Below the pieces are notes generated by a model. That model was not told where the DNA came from. It worked only from the letters and a program-made list of their open reading frames with translations, and made no database searches. Below, in pieces: positions 43,989-57,627 of a stretch of DNA of 64,000 nt. A program made the position numbers and the translations under genes. Source of the stretch: Mycobacterium marseillense (GTDB taxonomy: Bacteria > Actinomycetota > Actinomycetes > Mycobacteriales > Mycobacteriaceae); the NCBI RefSeq assembly GCF_010731675.1, contig NZ_AP022584.1:1674001-1738000 (forward strand), in the 5' to 3' direction. Every line of letters starts with the position of its first letter. Position 1 is the stretch's first letter.

Positions 43989-45001
43989 GCGCGACGCCGG
44001 AGTCGTTGTCGCTTAGACCTTTTAGCGCGTTTCCCCCACCCGCCCCCGCAGTGCCGGAACCGCGCCGTATCCATGATGTCGTCATCGTCGGATCGGGGCC
44101 GGCGGGGTACACCGCAGGGATCTATGCGGCGCGAGCGCAGCTCGACACGGTGCTGATCGAAGGGACTTCGCGTGGCGGGGCGCTGATGACCACCACCGCC
44201 GTCGAGAACTATCCCGGCTTCCGCGAGGGCACCAGCGGGCCACTTCTGGTGCAGGACATGTGTGCCCAGGCCAAACGGTTCGGCGCCCAGCTGCATCCCG
44301 ACGACGTCGATGATTTCCGGCTAGACGGCGACGTCAAGACCGTGGCGGCAGCCGGAAAGGTCTGGCGTTCCCGCGCCGTCATCCTCGCCATGGGTTCGGC
44401 CCCGCGAGCGCTTGGCATCCCCGGCGAGAAGAGGCTACGGGGCCGAGGCGTCAGTACCACCGCCAAGGATGCGGGGTTGTTGTTGCGCGACAAGGATGTC
44501 GCCGTCGTCGGCGGAGGGGATGCCGCCATGGAGGAGGCGCTCTTCCTGACGGGGATCGCGCGCAGTATCACCATCATTCATCACCGCGATACCTTTCGCG
44601 CATCGCCGCTCACCGCGGCCCGGGTGAGCGCACACGACAAGGTCACCGTCCTGACCAATACCTCGGTCCTCGCCGTCCAGGGGAGGCGGTGGGTGACCGG
44701 CCTGCGGCTGCGACAGCGCGTAGACGGCGCCGAGCGCGATCTGCCGGTTTCCGCGGTGATCGTGACCGTCGGGCAGGGCCCCCGTTCGGAGCTGCTGGTG
44801 GGCATCGTCGATCTCGATCCCCACGGGTATGTCCTCACTCGAGACGGGACCAGCCGCACCTCGGTCGACGGCGTATTCGCCGCCGGCGACCTGGTCGACC
44901 GCCGCTACCGGCAGGCCATCACCGCGGCCGCCAGTGGTTGCGCATCCTCCCTCGACGCCGAACGCTGGTTAGCGAGATCTGCTCTGAGACAGGGTCGATG
45001 A
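43985..45001 (+). CDS. Thioredoxin-reductase-like protein lacking the CxxC motif
   Basis: A 338-residue TrxR-fold flavoprotein. A Pro-rich N terminus precedes the FAD motif [20 protein letters not shown] and the NADPH motif [12 protein letters not shown]. In true thioredoxin reductases the sequence before this last motif carries a CATC redox pair. Here it reads TAKD, so both cysteines are gone and thioredoxin cannot be reduced in the usual way. The GTG start overlaps the ctaD stop, so the protein is made with the oxidase subunit. A ferredoxin- or quinone-reducing role is possible. Confidence 0.85.
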   Translation: MSATPESLSLRPFSAFPPPAPAVPEPRRIHDVVIVGSGPAGYTAGIYAARAQLDTVLIEGTSRGGALMTTTAVENYPGFREGTSGPLLVQDMCAQAKRFGAQLHPDDVDDFRLDGDVKTVAAAGKVWRSRAVILAMGSAPRALGIPGEKRLRGRGVSTTAKDAGLLLRDKDVAVVGGGDAAMEEALFLTGIARSITIIHHRDTFRASPLTAARVSAHDKVTVLTNTSVLAVQGRRWVTGLRLRQRVDGAERDLPVSAVIVTVGQGPRSELLVGIVDLDPHGYVLTRDGTSRTSVDGVFAAGDLVDRRYRQAITAAASGCASSLDAERWLARSALRQGR

Positions 45002-45018
45002 CCAACGGGGGGGCCTGG

Positions 45019-45444
45019 CTAGAGCATCACGACGACCTGCAGAATGTCGGCGGCGGATCGGATGGGTCTATCGCAGGACGGGCATCGAGCGGCGCGCCGG
45101 GCCAGCCGCCGCGCGAGCGTCGTCGGGTGTAGCTCCCGCGCGGTGCACTCGGCTGTGTACTCCAACGCATCGAGATGGTCGGCGCACACAAAACCGAAGG
45201 CATTGCCATCCTCGTCGCAGTCATCGCGTTTGCAGTAACCGACCATGTGAAACTCCACATACGCCGCCGCCGGCCGGATGCACCGAAAACCGTTGTCGAG
45301 GAACGCCAGTTGACACTGTGGCGAGAAATCGAGATGTTCGATGCCGCAGGGAGTGGCGATCGGGCTGCGCGCCCGCACCGGCGACTTTGTGATCGCGGCG
45401 GTGGGTCTCGGCGCGACATCCTGGGCCTGTTCAGGTCTGCTCAT
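45019..45444 (-). CDS. Cys-rich putative zinc-binding protein, divergent from DUF421
   Basis: A 141-residue protein with cysteines spread through the middle (IATPCG, RCIRPAAAYVEFHMVGYCKRDDC, FVCADHLDAL) and a C-terminal CPSCDR ribbon. The block order resembles the protein at 19696. The longer start at 45483 is inside the operator and is rejected. From 45444 there is no ribosome-binding site, and the promoter hexamer CGCTCA at 45454-45449 predicts a transcript starting at about this ATG, so leaderless translation is likely. Confidence 0.65.
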   Translation of the reverse strand: MSRPEQAQDVAPRPTAAITKSPVRARSPIATPCGIEHLDFSPQCQLAFLDNGFRCIRPAAAYVEFHMVGYCKRDDCDEDGNAFGFVCADHLDALEYTAECTARELHPTTLARRLARRAARCPSCDRPIRSAADILQVVVML

Positions 45445-45466
45445 ACAGTGAGCGTGACGCGCGGCG

Positions 45467-45538
45467 GGGTTAACCGTCATCACCCCCGCCGTTCATTCAC
45501 CCGGGTGATCGGTCGTGAAGGGTGATGACAGTTCACAA
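45467..45538. promoter_or_regulatory. Composite palindromic operator, copy 9 (divergent)
   Basis: TCACCCGGGTGA is at 45497-45508. A block B flanks it on both sides at exactly 11 bp: GGGTGATGACAGTTCAC at 45520 on the plus strand, and GGGTGATGACGGTTAACCC from 45485 down to 45467 on the minus strand. Hexamers follow both (GGCTCA at 45550 plus, CGCTCA at 45454 minus). It therefore serves the DUF421 gene and the Cys-rich gene. Confidence 0.87.
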
Positions 45539-45576
45539 CGGTTGGGCCAGGCTCACTACCGGGAACGGAGGCACGC

Positions 45577-46110
45577 GTGGACCGGATATTTCATGCCCTG
45601 ATCGGCGACTCGGCCGGTGTCACCGGTGCCGCCATCAAATCCTCGACGCTGTTCCTCACCGCCGCGCTCCTATTTCGCTTCACGGAGCGGCGCACCCTCG
45701 CCGAATTCGCGCCCTTCGACTGGATCGCCGCGGTCGCCGCGGGCGCCATCGTCGGTAGGGCCGCCACCGCCAGTGACGCATCGTGGCTCAGCGCAACCAC
45801 GGCGCTGATCTGCCTCCTGGCCACCCACGCGGTGTTGGCACGGTTGCGCTTCATTCCGGGTGTTCGACGATTCATCGATCCACCCCTGAAAGTGCTGATT
45901 CGCGACGGAAAGGTAGACCGACGCAATCTGCGTCAATGCGGATTGACCGCCGCCGACCTGGAGGCCGTGTTACGCCTGCACGGCCACCCCAACGCCGACC
46001 GCATCAATCTCGCGATCTTCGAGGCCAAAGGCGCCATTTCCGTTCTGCGCAAAGACGATGACTGCAGAGCGGCGCGAGATTCGAGTGGATCCCGAAGTCC
46101 TAGACCGTGA
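45577..46110 (+). CDS. DUF421-family membrane protein
   Basis: A 177-residue protein with three N-terminal transmembrane helices and a soluble C-terminal alpha/beta domain (PPLKVLIRDGKVDRRNLRQCGLTAADLEAVLRLHG). This is the DUF421/YetF architecture, whose function is unknown. GTG start with GGAG upstream. It is behind operator copy 9 and is the last gene of the accessory region; its end overlaps the tail of sufT by 11 bases. Confidence 0.82.
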   Translation: MDRIFHALIGDSAGVTGAAIKSSTLFLTAALLFRFTERRTLAEFAPFDWIAAVAAGAIVGRAATASDASWLSATTALICLLATHAVLARLRFIPGVRRFIDPPLKVLIRDGKVDRRNLRQCGLTAADLEAVLRLHGHPNADRINLAIFEAKGAISVLRKDDDCRAARDSSGSRSPRP

Positions 46111-46447
46111 AGCCCAGGGCGCGCAGTTGCTCGCGCCCGTCGTCGGTGATCTTGTCCGGGCCCCACGGCGGGTTCCACACCCAGTTGATCTTCAGCTCGT
46201 CGACCAAGCCGGCTCCGACGAGCGCGCTGCGCGACTGGTCTTCGATGACGTCTTGCAACGGGCAGGCCGCCGAGGTGAGCGTCATGTCGATCAACGCGAC
46301 CGGGCCCATCTCGCCGTGCTCGACCTCCAAGCCGTACACCAGGCCCAGATCCATGACGTTGATGCCGAGTTCGGGGTCGACGACGTCATGCATCGCTTCC
46401 TCGACATCGGCGAGTAACTCGTCATGCGGTGTGGTGGTCTCGCTCAT
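46100..46447 (-). CDS. sufT: SufT-like DUF59 (MIP18) protein
   Basis: A 115-residue DUF59 protein, an Fe-S cluster maturation factor. DPELGINVMDLGLVYGL and the single conserved Cys in SAACPLQDVIEDQ are present. Equivalent to M. tuberculosis Rv1466. It is the last gene of the suf operon, 22 bp after sufU. Confidence 0.9.
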   Translation of the reverse strand: MSETTTPHDELLADVEEAMHDVVDPELGINVMDLGLVYGLEVEHGEMGPVALIDMTLTSAACPLQDVIEDQSRSALVGAGLVDELKINWVWNPPWGPDKITDDGREQLRALGFTV

Positions 46448-46469
46448 GTGTAACCTCCTCGAGGGCTGC

Positions 46470-48955
<2,486 letters not shown>

Positions 48956-48956
<1 letters not shown>

Positions 48957-50140
48957 CAGTTCTTGTTTCCTTCGGTCAGCTCAAGCTCGTGTTCGATGGC
49001 CTCGGTCAGCCGCTCGCGCACGGCGGGCACGGCGATCTTTTGGATGATCTCGGCGAAGAACCCGCGCACGATCAGCCGTCGGGCCTGGTCTTCGGGGATG
49101 CCGCGGGCCCGAAGGTAGAACACCTGCTCGTCGTCGAATCGCCCTGTGGCGCTTGCGTGTCCGGCGCCGACGATCTCACCGGTCTCGATCTCGAGGTTGG
49201 GGACCGAATCGGCGCGGGCGCCGTCGGTCAGCAGCAGGTTGCGGTTGGTTTCGAAGGTGTCGGTGCCGGTGGCCTCGGCGCGGATCAGCACGTCGCCCAC
49301 CCAGACGGCGTGTGCGTCCGGACGGTCGGATTCCGGATCCGCTTGCAGCGCACCCTTGTACAGCACGTCCGAGCGGCAATTGGGATGCGCGTGGTCGACG
49401 AGCAGCCGGGATTCGATGTGCTGGCCGTCATCGGCGAAGTAGGTGCCGAGCAGTTGAGCGTCGCCGCCGGCGGCGGTGAACCGGACCGTCGTCGACGTGC
49501 GAACCAGGTCTCCCCCGAGCGTCACGTTGACGTGGCCGAGCACCGAATCCTTGCCCAGCCGTGCGTGATGCGCACTGACGTTGACCATGTCGTCGGCCCA
49601 GTCGGCGATCCAGATCACGCCGAGTGCCGCCGAGTCTGCAACGATGATCTCGACGTTGTCGGCGTACGTTCCGCTGCCACGCAGGTCGACGACCACGATG
49701 GCCCGCGCGAGTTCTTCGACGCGAATCTGCAGATGGCCGTAGGCGACCGCGCCCTCGCCGGGCCCGTCCACGACGATCTCGATGGGCTTGGCGATCTCGG
49801 TGTCACGCTCCACGGTCACCACCGTCGCGGAGTTGAATGACGAGAAGGCCTGAGCCGCAACGCGATCGGTGGGGACGCCGCCCTGGCCCAGCCGCTCGTC
49901 GCCCCGGCGGACGGTCTCGGTGCGCACACCGGGCTGGTCGGTGACGGTGATCTGCGCCTTGCCGGTGGCATGCGCCGAACCGTCGTGCAGGCCGCGCAGC
50001 CGGCGCAACGGGGTGAAGCGCCAGATTTCGTCGCGGCCGTGCGGGACCTCGAACGCATCCACGTCGAAGGAGGAGAACAGCTCCCCCTTGTTCAACGCGG
50101 TCAGGGCCGAACCCTCAACCGCTTCGGTCAGATTCGTCAC
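48956..50140 (-). CDS. sufD: Fe-S assembly scaffold protein SufD
   Basis: A 394-residue SufD (Rv1462 equivalent). The right-handed beta-helix core and the C-terminal SufBD signature (YLRARGIPEDQARRLIVRGFF) are clear. The GTG at 50140 overlaps the sufB stop by one base. An open frame reaching back to 51001 lies wholly over sufB and is not coding. Confidence 0.94.
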
Positions 50141-51588
50141 TATCCGACCGCGCCTTCCATTTGCAGCTCGATGAGGCGGTTGAGCTCGAGCGCGTACTCC
50201 ATTGGCAGCTCTTTGGCGATCGGCTCGACGAAGCCGCGCACCACCATCGCCATCGCCTCGTCCTCGGTCAGCCCACGGCTCATCAGGTAGAAGAGCTGGT
50301 CCTCGCTGACCTTGGACACGGTGGCCTCGTGCCCCATCGTGACGTCGTCCTCGCGGATGTCGACGTACGGGTAGGTGTCGCTGCGGCTGATCGTATCGAC
50401 CAGCAGCGCATCGCATTTCACGCTGGAACGTGATCCGTGGGCGCCCTTGTTCACCTGCACCAGGCCGCGATACGACGCGCGGCCCCCGCCGCGCGCCACC
50501 GACTTGGACACGATGTTGCTCGACGTGTTGGGCGCCAGGTGCAGCATCTTGGCGCCGGTGTCCTGGTGCTGGTCTTCGCCGGCGAAGGCCACCGAGAGCA
50601 CCTCGCCCTTGGCGTACTCGCCGGTCATCCACACCGCCGGGTACTTCATGGTGACCTTGGACCCGATGTTGCCGTCGACCCACTCCATGGTGGCGCCGGC
50701 CTCGGCCCGGGCCCGCTTGGTGACCAGGTTGTAGACGTTGCCCGACCAGTTCTGGATCGTCGTGTAGCGCACGCGCGCATTGGGTTTCACGATGATCTCG
50801 ACGACGGCGGAGTGCAGCGAATCCGATTTGTAGATCGGTGCCGTGCAGCCCTCGACGTAGTGCACGTACGAACCCTCGTCGGCGATGATCAGCGTCCGCT
50901 CGAACTGGCCCATGTTCTCGGTGTTGATCCGGAAGTAGGCCTGCAGCGGGATGTCGACATGCACGCCGGGCGGGACGTAGATGAATGAACCGCCGCTCCA
51001 TACCGCGGTGTTGAGCGCGGAGAACTTGTTGTCTCCCGCCGGGATCACGGTGCCGAAGTACTCCTGAAAGATCTCGGGGTGCTCGCGCAGACCGGTGTCG
51101 GTGTCGACGAAGATGACGCCCTGGGCCTCGAGGTCTTCGCGGATCTGGTGGTAGACCACCTCGGACTCGTACTGCGCCGCGACGCCACCGACCAGGCGCT
51201 GCTTCTCCGCCTCGGGGATGCCCAGCCGGTCGTAGGTGTTCCTGATGTCCTCGGGCAGGTCATCCCAGGTCGCGGCCTGTTTTTCGGTGGAGCGCACGAA
51301 GTACTTGATGTTGTCGAAGTCGATGCCCTCCAGGTTGGAGCCCCACGTCGGCATCGGCTTGCGCTCGAAGATGCGCAGCGCCTTGAGCCGGGCCTGCAGC
51401 ATCCACTCCGGCTCGCTCTTCTTCGCGGAGATGTCGCGGACCACCGCGTCGGACAGCCCGCGCTGGGCGCTGGCGCCCGCGACGTCGGAGTCCGCCCAGC
51501 CGTAGCCATACCGCCCCAGGGAGGCGATCGCCTCTTCCTGGGTCAGCGGTGCGGTAGCCGTCTTGCTGGCCTCGGGTGTGAGTGTCAT
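50140..51588 (-). CDS. sufB: Fe-S assembly scaffold protein SufB, intein-free
   Basis: A 482-residue SufB, the scaffold on which the cluster is built. The C-terminal SufBD signature ([20 protein letters not shown]) and the cysteine in SSVKCDALL are intact. M. tuberculosis SufB (Rv1461) carries an intein; this gene is uninterrupted ([12 protein letters not shown] runs straight through). The ATG at 51588 has an AGGAGCG site and overlaps sufR (ATGA). Confidence 0.96.
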   Translation of the reverse strand: MTLTPEASKTATAPLTQEEAIASLGRYGYGWADSDVAGASAQRGLSDAVVRDISAKKSEPEWMLQARLKALRIFERKPMPTWGSNLEGIDFDNIKYFVRSTEKQAATWDDLPEDIRNTYDRLGIPEAEKQRLVGGVAAQYESEVVYHQIREDLEAQGVIFVDTDTGLREHPEIFQEYFGTVIPAGDNKFSALNTAVWSGGSFIYVPPGVHVDIPLQAYFRINTENMGQFERTLIIADEGSYVHYVEGCTAPIYKSDSLHSAVVEIIVKPNARVRYTTIQNWSGNVYNLVTKRARAEAGATMEWVDGNIGSKVTMKYPAVWMTGEYAKGEVLSVAFAGEDQHQDTGAKMLHLAPNTSSNIVSKSVARGGGRASYRGLVQVNKGAHGSRSSVKCDALLVDTISRSDTYPYVDIREDDVTMGHEATVSKVSEDQLFYLMSRGLTEDEAMAMVVRGFVEPIAKELPMEYALELNRLIELQMEGAVG

Positions 51589-52352
51589 AGAGACGCTCCT
51601 TTGATGCTCGTTGTGTTGTGGCGCGGGCTGGGCGCCTTGCTTGAAACCTTGCTCTGCGTCAGGGGGACGTGCGTGGTGCAGGCGCAGTCGCCGTTGACGA
51701 TGGTCGCCAACCGCTGGACGTGGGTGCCCAGCACCTCGGCCATCGCCTGCTGTTCGGCGTCGCACAACTCCGGGAATTCCTCGGCGACGTGGGACACCGG
51801 GCAGTGATGCTGGCAGATCTGGACGCCGTGAATCGGCCCGCCGACCTGCGTGGTGCTGGCTACGTAGCCGGCCTTGGTCAACGCGGTGGCGATCCGTTCG
51901 GCGGCCGCCTCGACGTCGTCGTCCGCGGCGCTGTCGGCTCCGGTCACCTCGGTCAAGATGGCGTCGATCCGCTGCCGGGCGAACGCCTGAACCGCCTCTT
52001 CACCGCCGATCGCACGCAGCTGGCGCATGGCCGCGGCCGCCAGGTCGTCGTAGGCGTGGTCGAGCTTGGCACGGCCGCCCGCCGTCAACCGGTAACGCTT
52101 GGCGGGACGCCCGCGTCCCACCTGCTGCCATGCCGCGGCGGGCGTGGCCTCCGCGTCGCCCGCCTCGATCAGGGCGTCGAGGTGCCGGCGCACACCGGCG
52201 GCCGCCAGGCCCAGCCGGTCACCGATCTCGCCGGCGGTAATCGATCCGGATTCCAGCAGCAGGCGCACGATGGCGCGGCGGGTGTGACCATCCGAGCTCG
52301 CAGCGCCGGCGTCGGCCGCGGCGGCACCCTCGAGGTTGGTTCGGATTTTCAC
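51585..52352 (-). CDS. sufR: SufR-type Fe-S transcriptional repressor
   Basis: A 255-residue regulator (Rv1460 equivalent). An N-terminal DeoR/ArsR-like winged helix ([25 protein letters not shown]) is followed by a cluster-binding C-terminal half with cysteines in [17 protein letters not shown] and GDCACTTH. It represses the suf operon when its cluster is intact. The GTG at 52352 lies within a SufR-like operator, consistent with a leaderless, self-regulated transcript. First gene of the operon. Confidence 0.9.
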   Translation of the reverse strand: MKIRTNLEGAAAADAGAASSDGHTRRAIVRLLLESGSITAGEIGDRLGLAAAGVRRHLDALIEAGDAEATPAAAWQQVGRGRPAKRYRLTAGGRAKLDHAYDDLAAAAMRQLRAIGGEEAVQAFARQRIDAILTEVTGADSAADDDVEAAAERIATALTKAGYVASTTQVGGPIHGVQICQHHCPVSHVAEEFPELCDAEQQAMAEVLGTHVQRLATIVNGDCACTTHVPLTQSKVSSKAPSPRHNTTSIKGASL

Positions 52353-52363
52353 AACACCAGTGT
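52349..52363 (-). promoter_or_regulatory. Putative SufR operator
   Basis: On the minus strand this reads ACACTGGTGTTGTGA, matching the ACACT-N5-TGTGA motif I recall for M. tuberculosis SufR. It overlaps the proposed sufR start codon, as expected for autoregulation. Confidence 0.6.
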
Positions 52364-52527
52364 GACGCAATTCCGACGATCGGTCTAGCAAGGGTGCCCT
52401 GTGCTGGCGTTGCGCTGCTCACACGCAGCAGGACGCGTCGGCGACCCGCTACGCCCCGGCTGCGCCGCGCCGGCGATCGCCGACGGCGCGGCGGTGACCC
52501 TCGCCATCCGACGGCTACGCTGCTCTG

Positions 52528-54231
52528 ATGGCAGCCCGCCACCACACGCTGAGCTCGTCGATCGCGAGTCTGCACGGCGACGAGCAAGCGGTGGGTTCGC
52601 CGCTGAACGATACCGAGCTCACCGCGCTGCGCCGCATCCGCCTGTTCGGCGCCACCGGCACCATGCTGATGGCGATCGGCGCGTTGGGCGCCGGGGCCCG
52701 GCCCGTCGTGCAGGATCCGACGTTCGGGGTGCGGCTGCTCAACCTGCCGTCGCGCATCCAGACCGTGTCGTTGACGATGACGACGACGGGCGCGGTCATG
52801 ATGGCGCTGGCCTGGCTGATGCTCGGCCGATTCGCGCTGGGCAACCGGCGGATGTCGCGCGGCGACCTGGACCGCACGCTGCTGTTATGGGTACTGCCGC
52901 TGCTGATCGCCCCACCGATGTACAGCAAGGACGTCTACTCCTATCTGGCGCAGAGCCAGATCTCCCTGGAGGGACTCGACCCGTACCGGGTGGGACCGGC
53001 CTCCGGGCTGGGCCTGTCCCACATTTTCACCCTGTCAGTGCCGACACTGTGGCGCGAGACACCGGCGCCCTACGGCCCGCTGTTCTTGTGGATGGGGCGC
53101 GGCATCTCGGCGATCACCGGGGAAAACATCGTCGCCGCCGTGCTGTGTCACCGGCTGGTGGAGTTGCTCGGCGTCGGGCTGATCGTGTGGGCGACGCCGC
53201 GGCTGGCCCGGCGCTGCGGTGTCGCCGAGGTCAGCGCGCTGTGGCTGGGCGCGGCCAATCCGCTGCTGATCATGCATCTGGTGGCCGGCGTGCACAACGA
53301 GGCGCTGATGCTGGGCCTGATGCTGGCCGGGGCCGAATTCGCGCTGCGCGGCGTCAAAGCCCCGCGCCTGCTGCCCACCTCGTGGCGGCCGGGCCCGGAC
53401 TGGGAACCGCTGGGCATGCTGCTGGCCGGCGCCGTGCTGATCACGCTGTCGTCGCAGGTGAAGTTGCCGTCGCTGCTGGCGTTGGGCTTCGTCACGATGG
53501 CGCTGGCCTACCGGTGGGGAGGAACCCTGCGCGCCCTGCTGTTGGCGGGTGGCGGCATGGCGACCCTGTCGCTGGCGGTGATGGCCGTCGTCGGCTGGGC
53601 CAGCGGGCTGGGCTTCGGCTGGATCTACACGCTGGGCACCGCGAACGTGGTGCGCAGCTGGATGTCGCCGCCGACGCTGCTGGCGCTCGGCACCGGGCAG
53701 GTGGGCATTTTGCTGGGCCTGGGCGATCACACCACCGCCGTGCTGGGGCTGACGCGTGCGATCGGCGTGCTGATCATCACGGTCATGGTGGCGTGGCTGC
53801 TGTTGTCCGTCTTGCGGGGCAGGCTGCACCCGATCGGAGGGCTCGGCGTGGCGCTGGGCATCTGCGTGCTGCTGTTTCCCGTCGTGCAGCCCTGGTATCT
53901 GCTGTGGGCGATCATCCCGCTGGCCTGCTGGGCCACCCGCACCGGCTTCCGGGTGGCGGCGATCGTGATCAGCCTCGTGGTCGGGATCTTCGGCCCGACC
54001 GCCAACGGTGACCGGTTCGCGCTGTTCCAGATCGTCGACGCCACGCTGGCCAGCACCCTCATCGTGGTGCTGCTCATCGCGGTGACCTACACCCGGTTGC
54101 CGTGGCGGAACCCGCCGGTGCAGGCGCAAGAACCCGACCCCCCACCGGCGGCCGACCCGGCGGCACCCGCGCAGCCCGCCCCGACCCCGCGGCCGGCGCC
54201 GGCGCATGACGCCTACGCTGATTCCACGTGA
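52528..54231 (+). CDS. mptB: Alpha-(1->6)-mannopyranosyltransferase MptB
   Basis: A 567-residue polytopic GT-C glycosyltransferase, equivalent to Rv1459c. It uses polyprenyl-phosphate mannose at the outer face of the membrane to build the mannan core of lipomannan. The GT-C acidic motif is in MYSKDVYSYL near residue 135, and about 13 helices are visible. A Pro-rich C-terminal tail ends the protein. Divergent from sufR across about 175 bp. Confidence 0.9.
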   Translation: MAARHHTLSSSIASLHGDEQAVGSPLNDTELTALRRIRLFGATGTMLMAIGALGAGARPVVQDPTFGVRLLNLPSRIQTVSLTMTTTGAVMMALAWLMLGRFALGNRRMSRGDLDRTLLLWVLPLLIAPPMYSKDVYSYLAQSQISLEGLDPYRVGPASGLGLSHIFTLSVPTLWRETPAPYGPLFLWMGRGISAITGENIVAAVLCHRLVELLGVGLIVWATPRLARRCGVAEVSALWLGAANPLLIMHLVAGVHNEALMLGLMLAGAEFALRGVKAPRLLPTSWRPGPDWEPLGMLLAGAVLITLSSQVKLPSLLALGFVTMALAYRWGGTLRALLLAGGGMATLSLAVMAVVGWASGLGFGWIYTLGTANVVRSWMSPPTLLALGTGQVGILLGLGDHTTAVLGLTRAIGVLIITVMVAWLLLSVLRGRLHPIGGLGVALGICVLLFPVVQPWYLLWAIIPLACWATRTGFRVAAIVISLVVGIFGPTANGDRFALFQIVDATLASTLIVVLLIAVTYTRLPWRNPPVQAQEPDPPPAADPAAPAQPAPTPRPAPAHDAYADST

Positions 54232-54280
54232 GCCGCGCCGACGACGATGCAGAGCGAAGCGATGAGGAGGAGCGGCGCTG

Positions 54281-55224
<944 letters not shown>

Positions 55225-55228
<4 letters not shown>

Positions 55229-56001
55229 GCGAATCACGGTTTCCCGCAGGCACTTTCGCCCCCGACCCGCGCCCCAGCGCGGTGCCCAAAATGCTGGCCG
55301 CCCAGTTCGGACTGGAGCTCAAGTTGCTGCTGCGCAACGGCGAACAGCTGCTGCTGACCATGTTCATCCCGATCACGCTGCTGGTCGGACTCACGCTGCT
55401 GCCGCTCGGCTCGTTCGGCCAGCACCGCGCGGCCACCTTCACCCCGGTCATCATGGCGCTGGCGGTGATCTCGACCGCGTTCACCGGGCAGGCGATCGCG
55501 GTCGCCTTCGACCGCCGCTACGGCGCGCTCAAGCGGCTCGGGGCCACCCCGCTTCCGGTGTGGGGCATCATCGCGGGCAAGTCCCTGGCCGTCGTTACGG
55601 TGGTTTTCTTGCAGGCAATCCTGTTGGGCGCCATCGGTTTTGCCCTCGGCTGGCGACCCGCCCTGATCGCGTTGGCGCTGGGCGCGGCGGTCATCGCGCT
55701 GGGCACCGTGGTGTTCGCGGCACTTGGCCTGCTGCTCGGTGGAACGCTGCGGGCCGAGATCGTGCTGGCGGTGGCCAACCTGATGTGGTTTGTCTTCGCC
55801 GGCCTGGGCGCGCTGACCGTGGAAACCGACATCATCCCGACGGCGGTCAAATGGGCGGCCCGACTGACCCCGTCGGGCGCATTGACCGAGGCTCTCTCCC
55901 AGGCGATGACCATGTCGGTGGACTGGTTCGGGGTGATCGTCCTGGCGGCATGGGGCGCACTGGGCGCGCTCAGCGCGCTGCGCTGGTTCCGGTTCACCTG
56001 A
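55225..56001 (+). CDS. ABC transporter permease, DrrB/ABC-2 type
   Basis: A 258-residue ABC-2 permease with six helices, equivalent to Rv1457c. It pairs with the ATPase just upstream (ATGA overlap). The exported substrate is unknown; the neighbouring ctaA and conserved order suggest a link with haem or oxidase assembly, but this is inference. The longer frame starting at 54454 is only read-through of the same frame over the ATPase gene. Confidence 0.9.
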
Positions 56002-56061
56002 CGGCCGGCCCATCGGCGGGCGTACTACGGCATGTAGTTTTCGGTGCCTTAGGATCGGGCC

Positions 56062-57027
56062 GTGCTTGGACGAACGCTGTTGCGGCTGGTGGACCTGCTC
56101 CCCAATCCCAGTCTGGGCGTCCAACGGCTGATCGCCGTGGCCGTCATCCTGACCCAGGGCGGCATCGCCATCACCGGCGCGATCGTGCGCGTCACCGCCT
56201 CGGGGCTGGGCTGCCCCACCTGGCCGCAATGCTTTCCGGGCAGCTTCGTCCCGGTGGCCCACGCCGAGGTGCCGCACATCCACCAGGCCGTCGAATTCGG
56301 CAACCGGATGGTCACCTTCGCCGTGGTGATCACCGCGGCGCTGGCCGTGCTCGCGGTGACCCGAGCCCGACGGCGGCGCGAGGTGCTCGTCTACGCCTGG
56401 TTGATGCCGGTATCGACGGTCGTGCAGGCGGTGATCGGCGGGATCACGGTGCGCACCGGGCTGCTGTGGTGGACGGTGGCCATCCACCTGCTGACGTCGA
56501 TGACGATGGTGTGGCTCGCGGTGCTGCTGTACGTCAAGATCGGCGAGCCGGACGACGCGGTGGCGCGCGTGCCGATCCCCGCGCCGTTGCGCGCGCTGAC
56601 CGCGCTGTCCGGCGTGAACCTGGCCGCGGTGCTGGTCACCGGCACGCTGGTGACGGCCGCCGGCCCGCACGCGGGTGATCGCAGCCCCACCCGGACCGTG
56701 CCACGACTCAAGGTCGAAGTGGACACCCTGGTGCACGTGCACTCGTCGCTGCTGATCGCCTACCTGGCGCTGTTGGTGGGCCTGGGCTTCGGGCTGCTGG
56801 CCGTGCGGGCCACCCGGCCCGTGCTGGTGCGGCTCGCGGTGCTGCTGGTGCTGGTGTTCGCCCAGGCCGCCGTCGGCACCGCGCAGTACTACACCGGGGT
56901 TCCCGCCGTGCTGGTCGCGCTACACGTCGCGGGGGCCGCAGCGTGCACCGCGGCCACCGCGGCGCTATGGGCGTCCATGCGGGAACGGTTGCGAGAGCGG
57001 GCCGAGGCCGAGCCGCTCGCAGCCTGA
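56062..57027 (+). CDS. ctaA: Haem A synthase CtaA
   Basis: A 321-residue membrane protein with eight helices (Rv1456c equivalent) that oxidises haem O to haem A for cytochrome aa3 oxidase. The conserved extracytoplasmic Cys pair is in LGCPTWPQCFPG near residues 52-59, and haem-ligand histidines are in IHQAVEFGNR and AIHLL. Its 3' end overlaps the convergent gene by 63 bases. Confidence 0.92.
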   Translation: MLGRTLLRLVDLLPNPSLGVQRLIAVAVILTQGGIAITGAIVRVTASGLGCPTWPQCFPGSFVPVAHAEVPHIHQAVEFGNRMVTFAVVITAALAVLAVTRARRRREVLVYAWLMPVSTVVQAVIGGITVRTGLLWWTVAIHLLTSMTMVWLAVLLYVKIGEPDDAVARVPIPAPLRALTALSGVNLAAVLVTGTLVTAAGPHAGDRSPTRTVPRLKVEVDTLVHVHSSLLIAYLALLVGLGFGLLAVRATRPVLVRLAVLLVLVFAQAAVGTAQYYTGVPAVLVALHVAGAAACTAATAALWASMRERLRERAEAEPLAA

Positions 57028-57627
57028 CTCGACCGCCACGGCGAACCGGCGCTGCGCGAGCTCGCGGGCGGCGGTGTCCAGGTGCCGCCAACCCAACTGC
57101 GGCGCAACGAGATCCAGCTTCACCAGCCGGTCCCCCGCCAGGTCGGCGCGCGCGTAAAGCAGCTCCCGGGGGCCGATCCCGGCGCTGGCGGCGGCCGCCG
57201 CCAGCGCCGCGTGGCCGAGGTCCCAGGACTCGAACTCCGGCTCGTCCGGCCAGGCGTGCGATTGCTCCCCGCCCAAAAAGATCAACGTCGTCCGACCCGT
57301 CGCGCCAGGTGCCGTCGGGACCCCGTCGTCCGCGAGATCGCGCAGATAACGCTCATCGAAATTCCACGCGATCGCGGCGGGCGGGTTGAGCAGGTGGCGC
57401 ACCCGCTGCGTCCAGGCCAGGAATTCGTCACGCCGGCCCCGCTCGTGCGGCGCGGCCCGCAGGATCACCAAGTCGGCCTGGGCGGTATCCGGGTCGTCCC
57501 AGGACAGCCACCGCGCGTGCAGCCCGCGCCGGCGCAGCGCCGGGACCAGGCCCGCGTCATCGGGGTCGCCGCCGGGCCCCGCCAGCACGATGCGGGGATG
57601 GAAGACGTCCGGACGAGCAAGCTTCAT
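56965..57627 (-). CDS. Conserved hypothetical protein (Rv1455-like)
   Basis: A 220-residue protein matching Rv1455 by position. The pattern (HPRIVLAGPGGDPDD, WNFDERYLRDLADDGVPTAPG, KLDLVAPQLGWRHLD) is reminiscent of a truncated ATP-grasp fold. The function is unknown. Start ATG at 57627, only 19 bp from the divergent qor start, so both transcripts are probably leaderless. Confidence 0.75.
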   Translation of the reverse strand: MKLARPDVFHPRIVLAGPGGDPDDAGLVPALRRRGLHARWLSWDDPDTAQADLVILRAAPHERGRRDEFLAWTQRVRHLLNPPAAIAWNFDERYLRDLADDGVPTAPGATGRTTLIFLGGEQSHAWPDEPEFESWDLGHAALAAAAASAGIGPRELLYARADLAGDRLVKLDLVAPQLGWRHLDTAARELAQRRFAVAVESGCERLGLGPLSQPFPHGRP

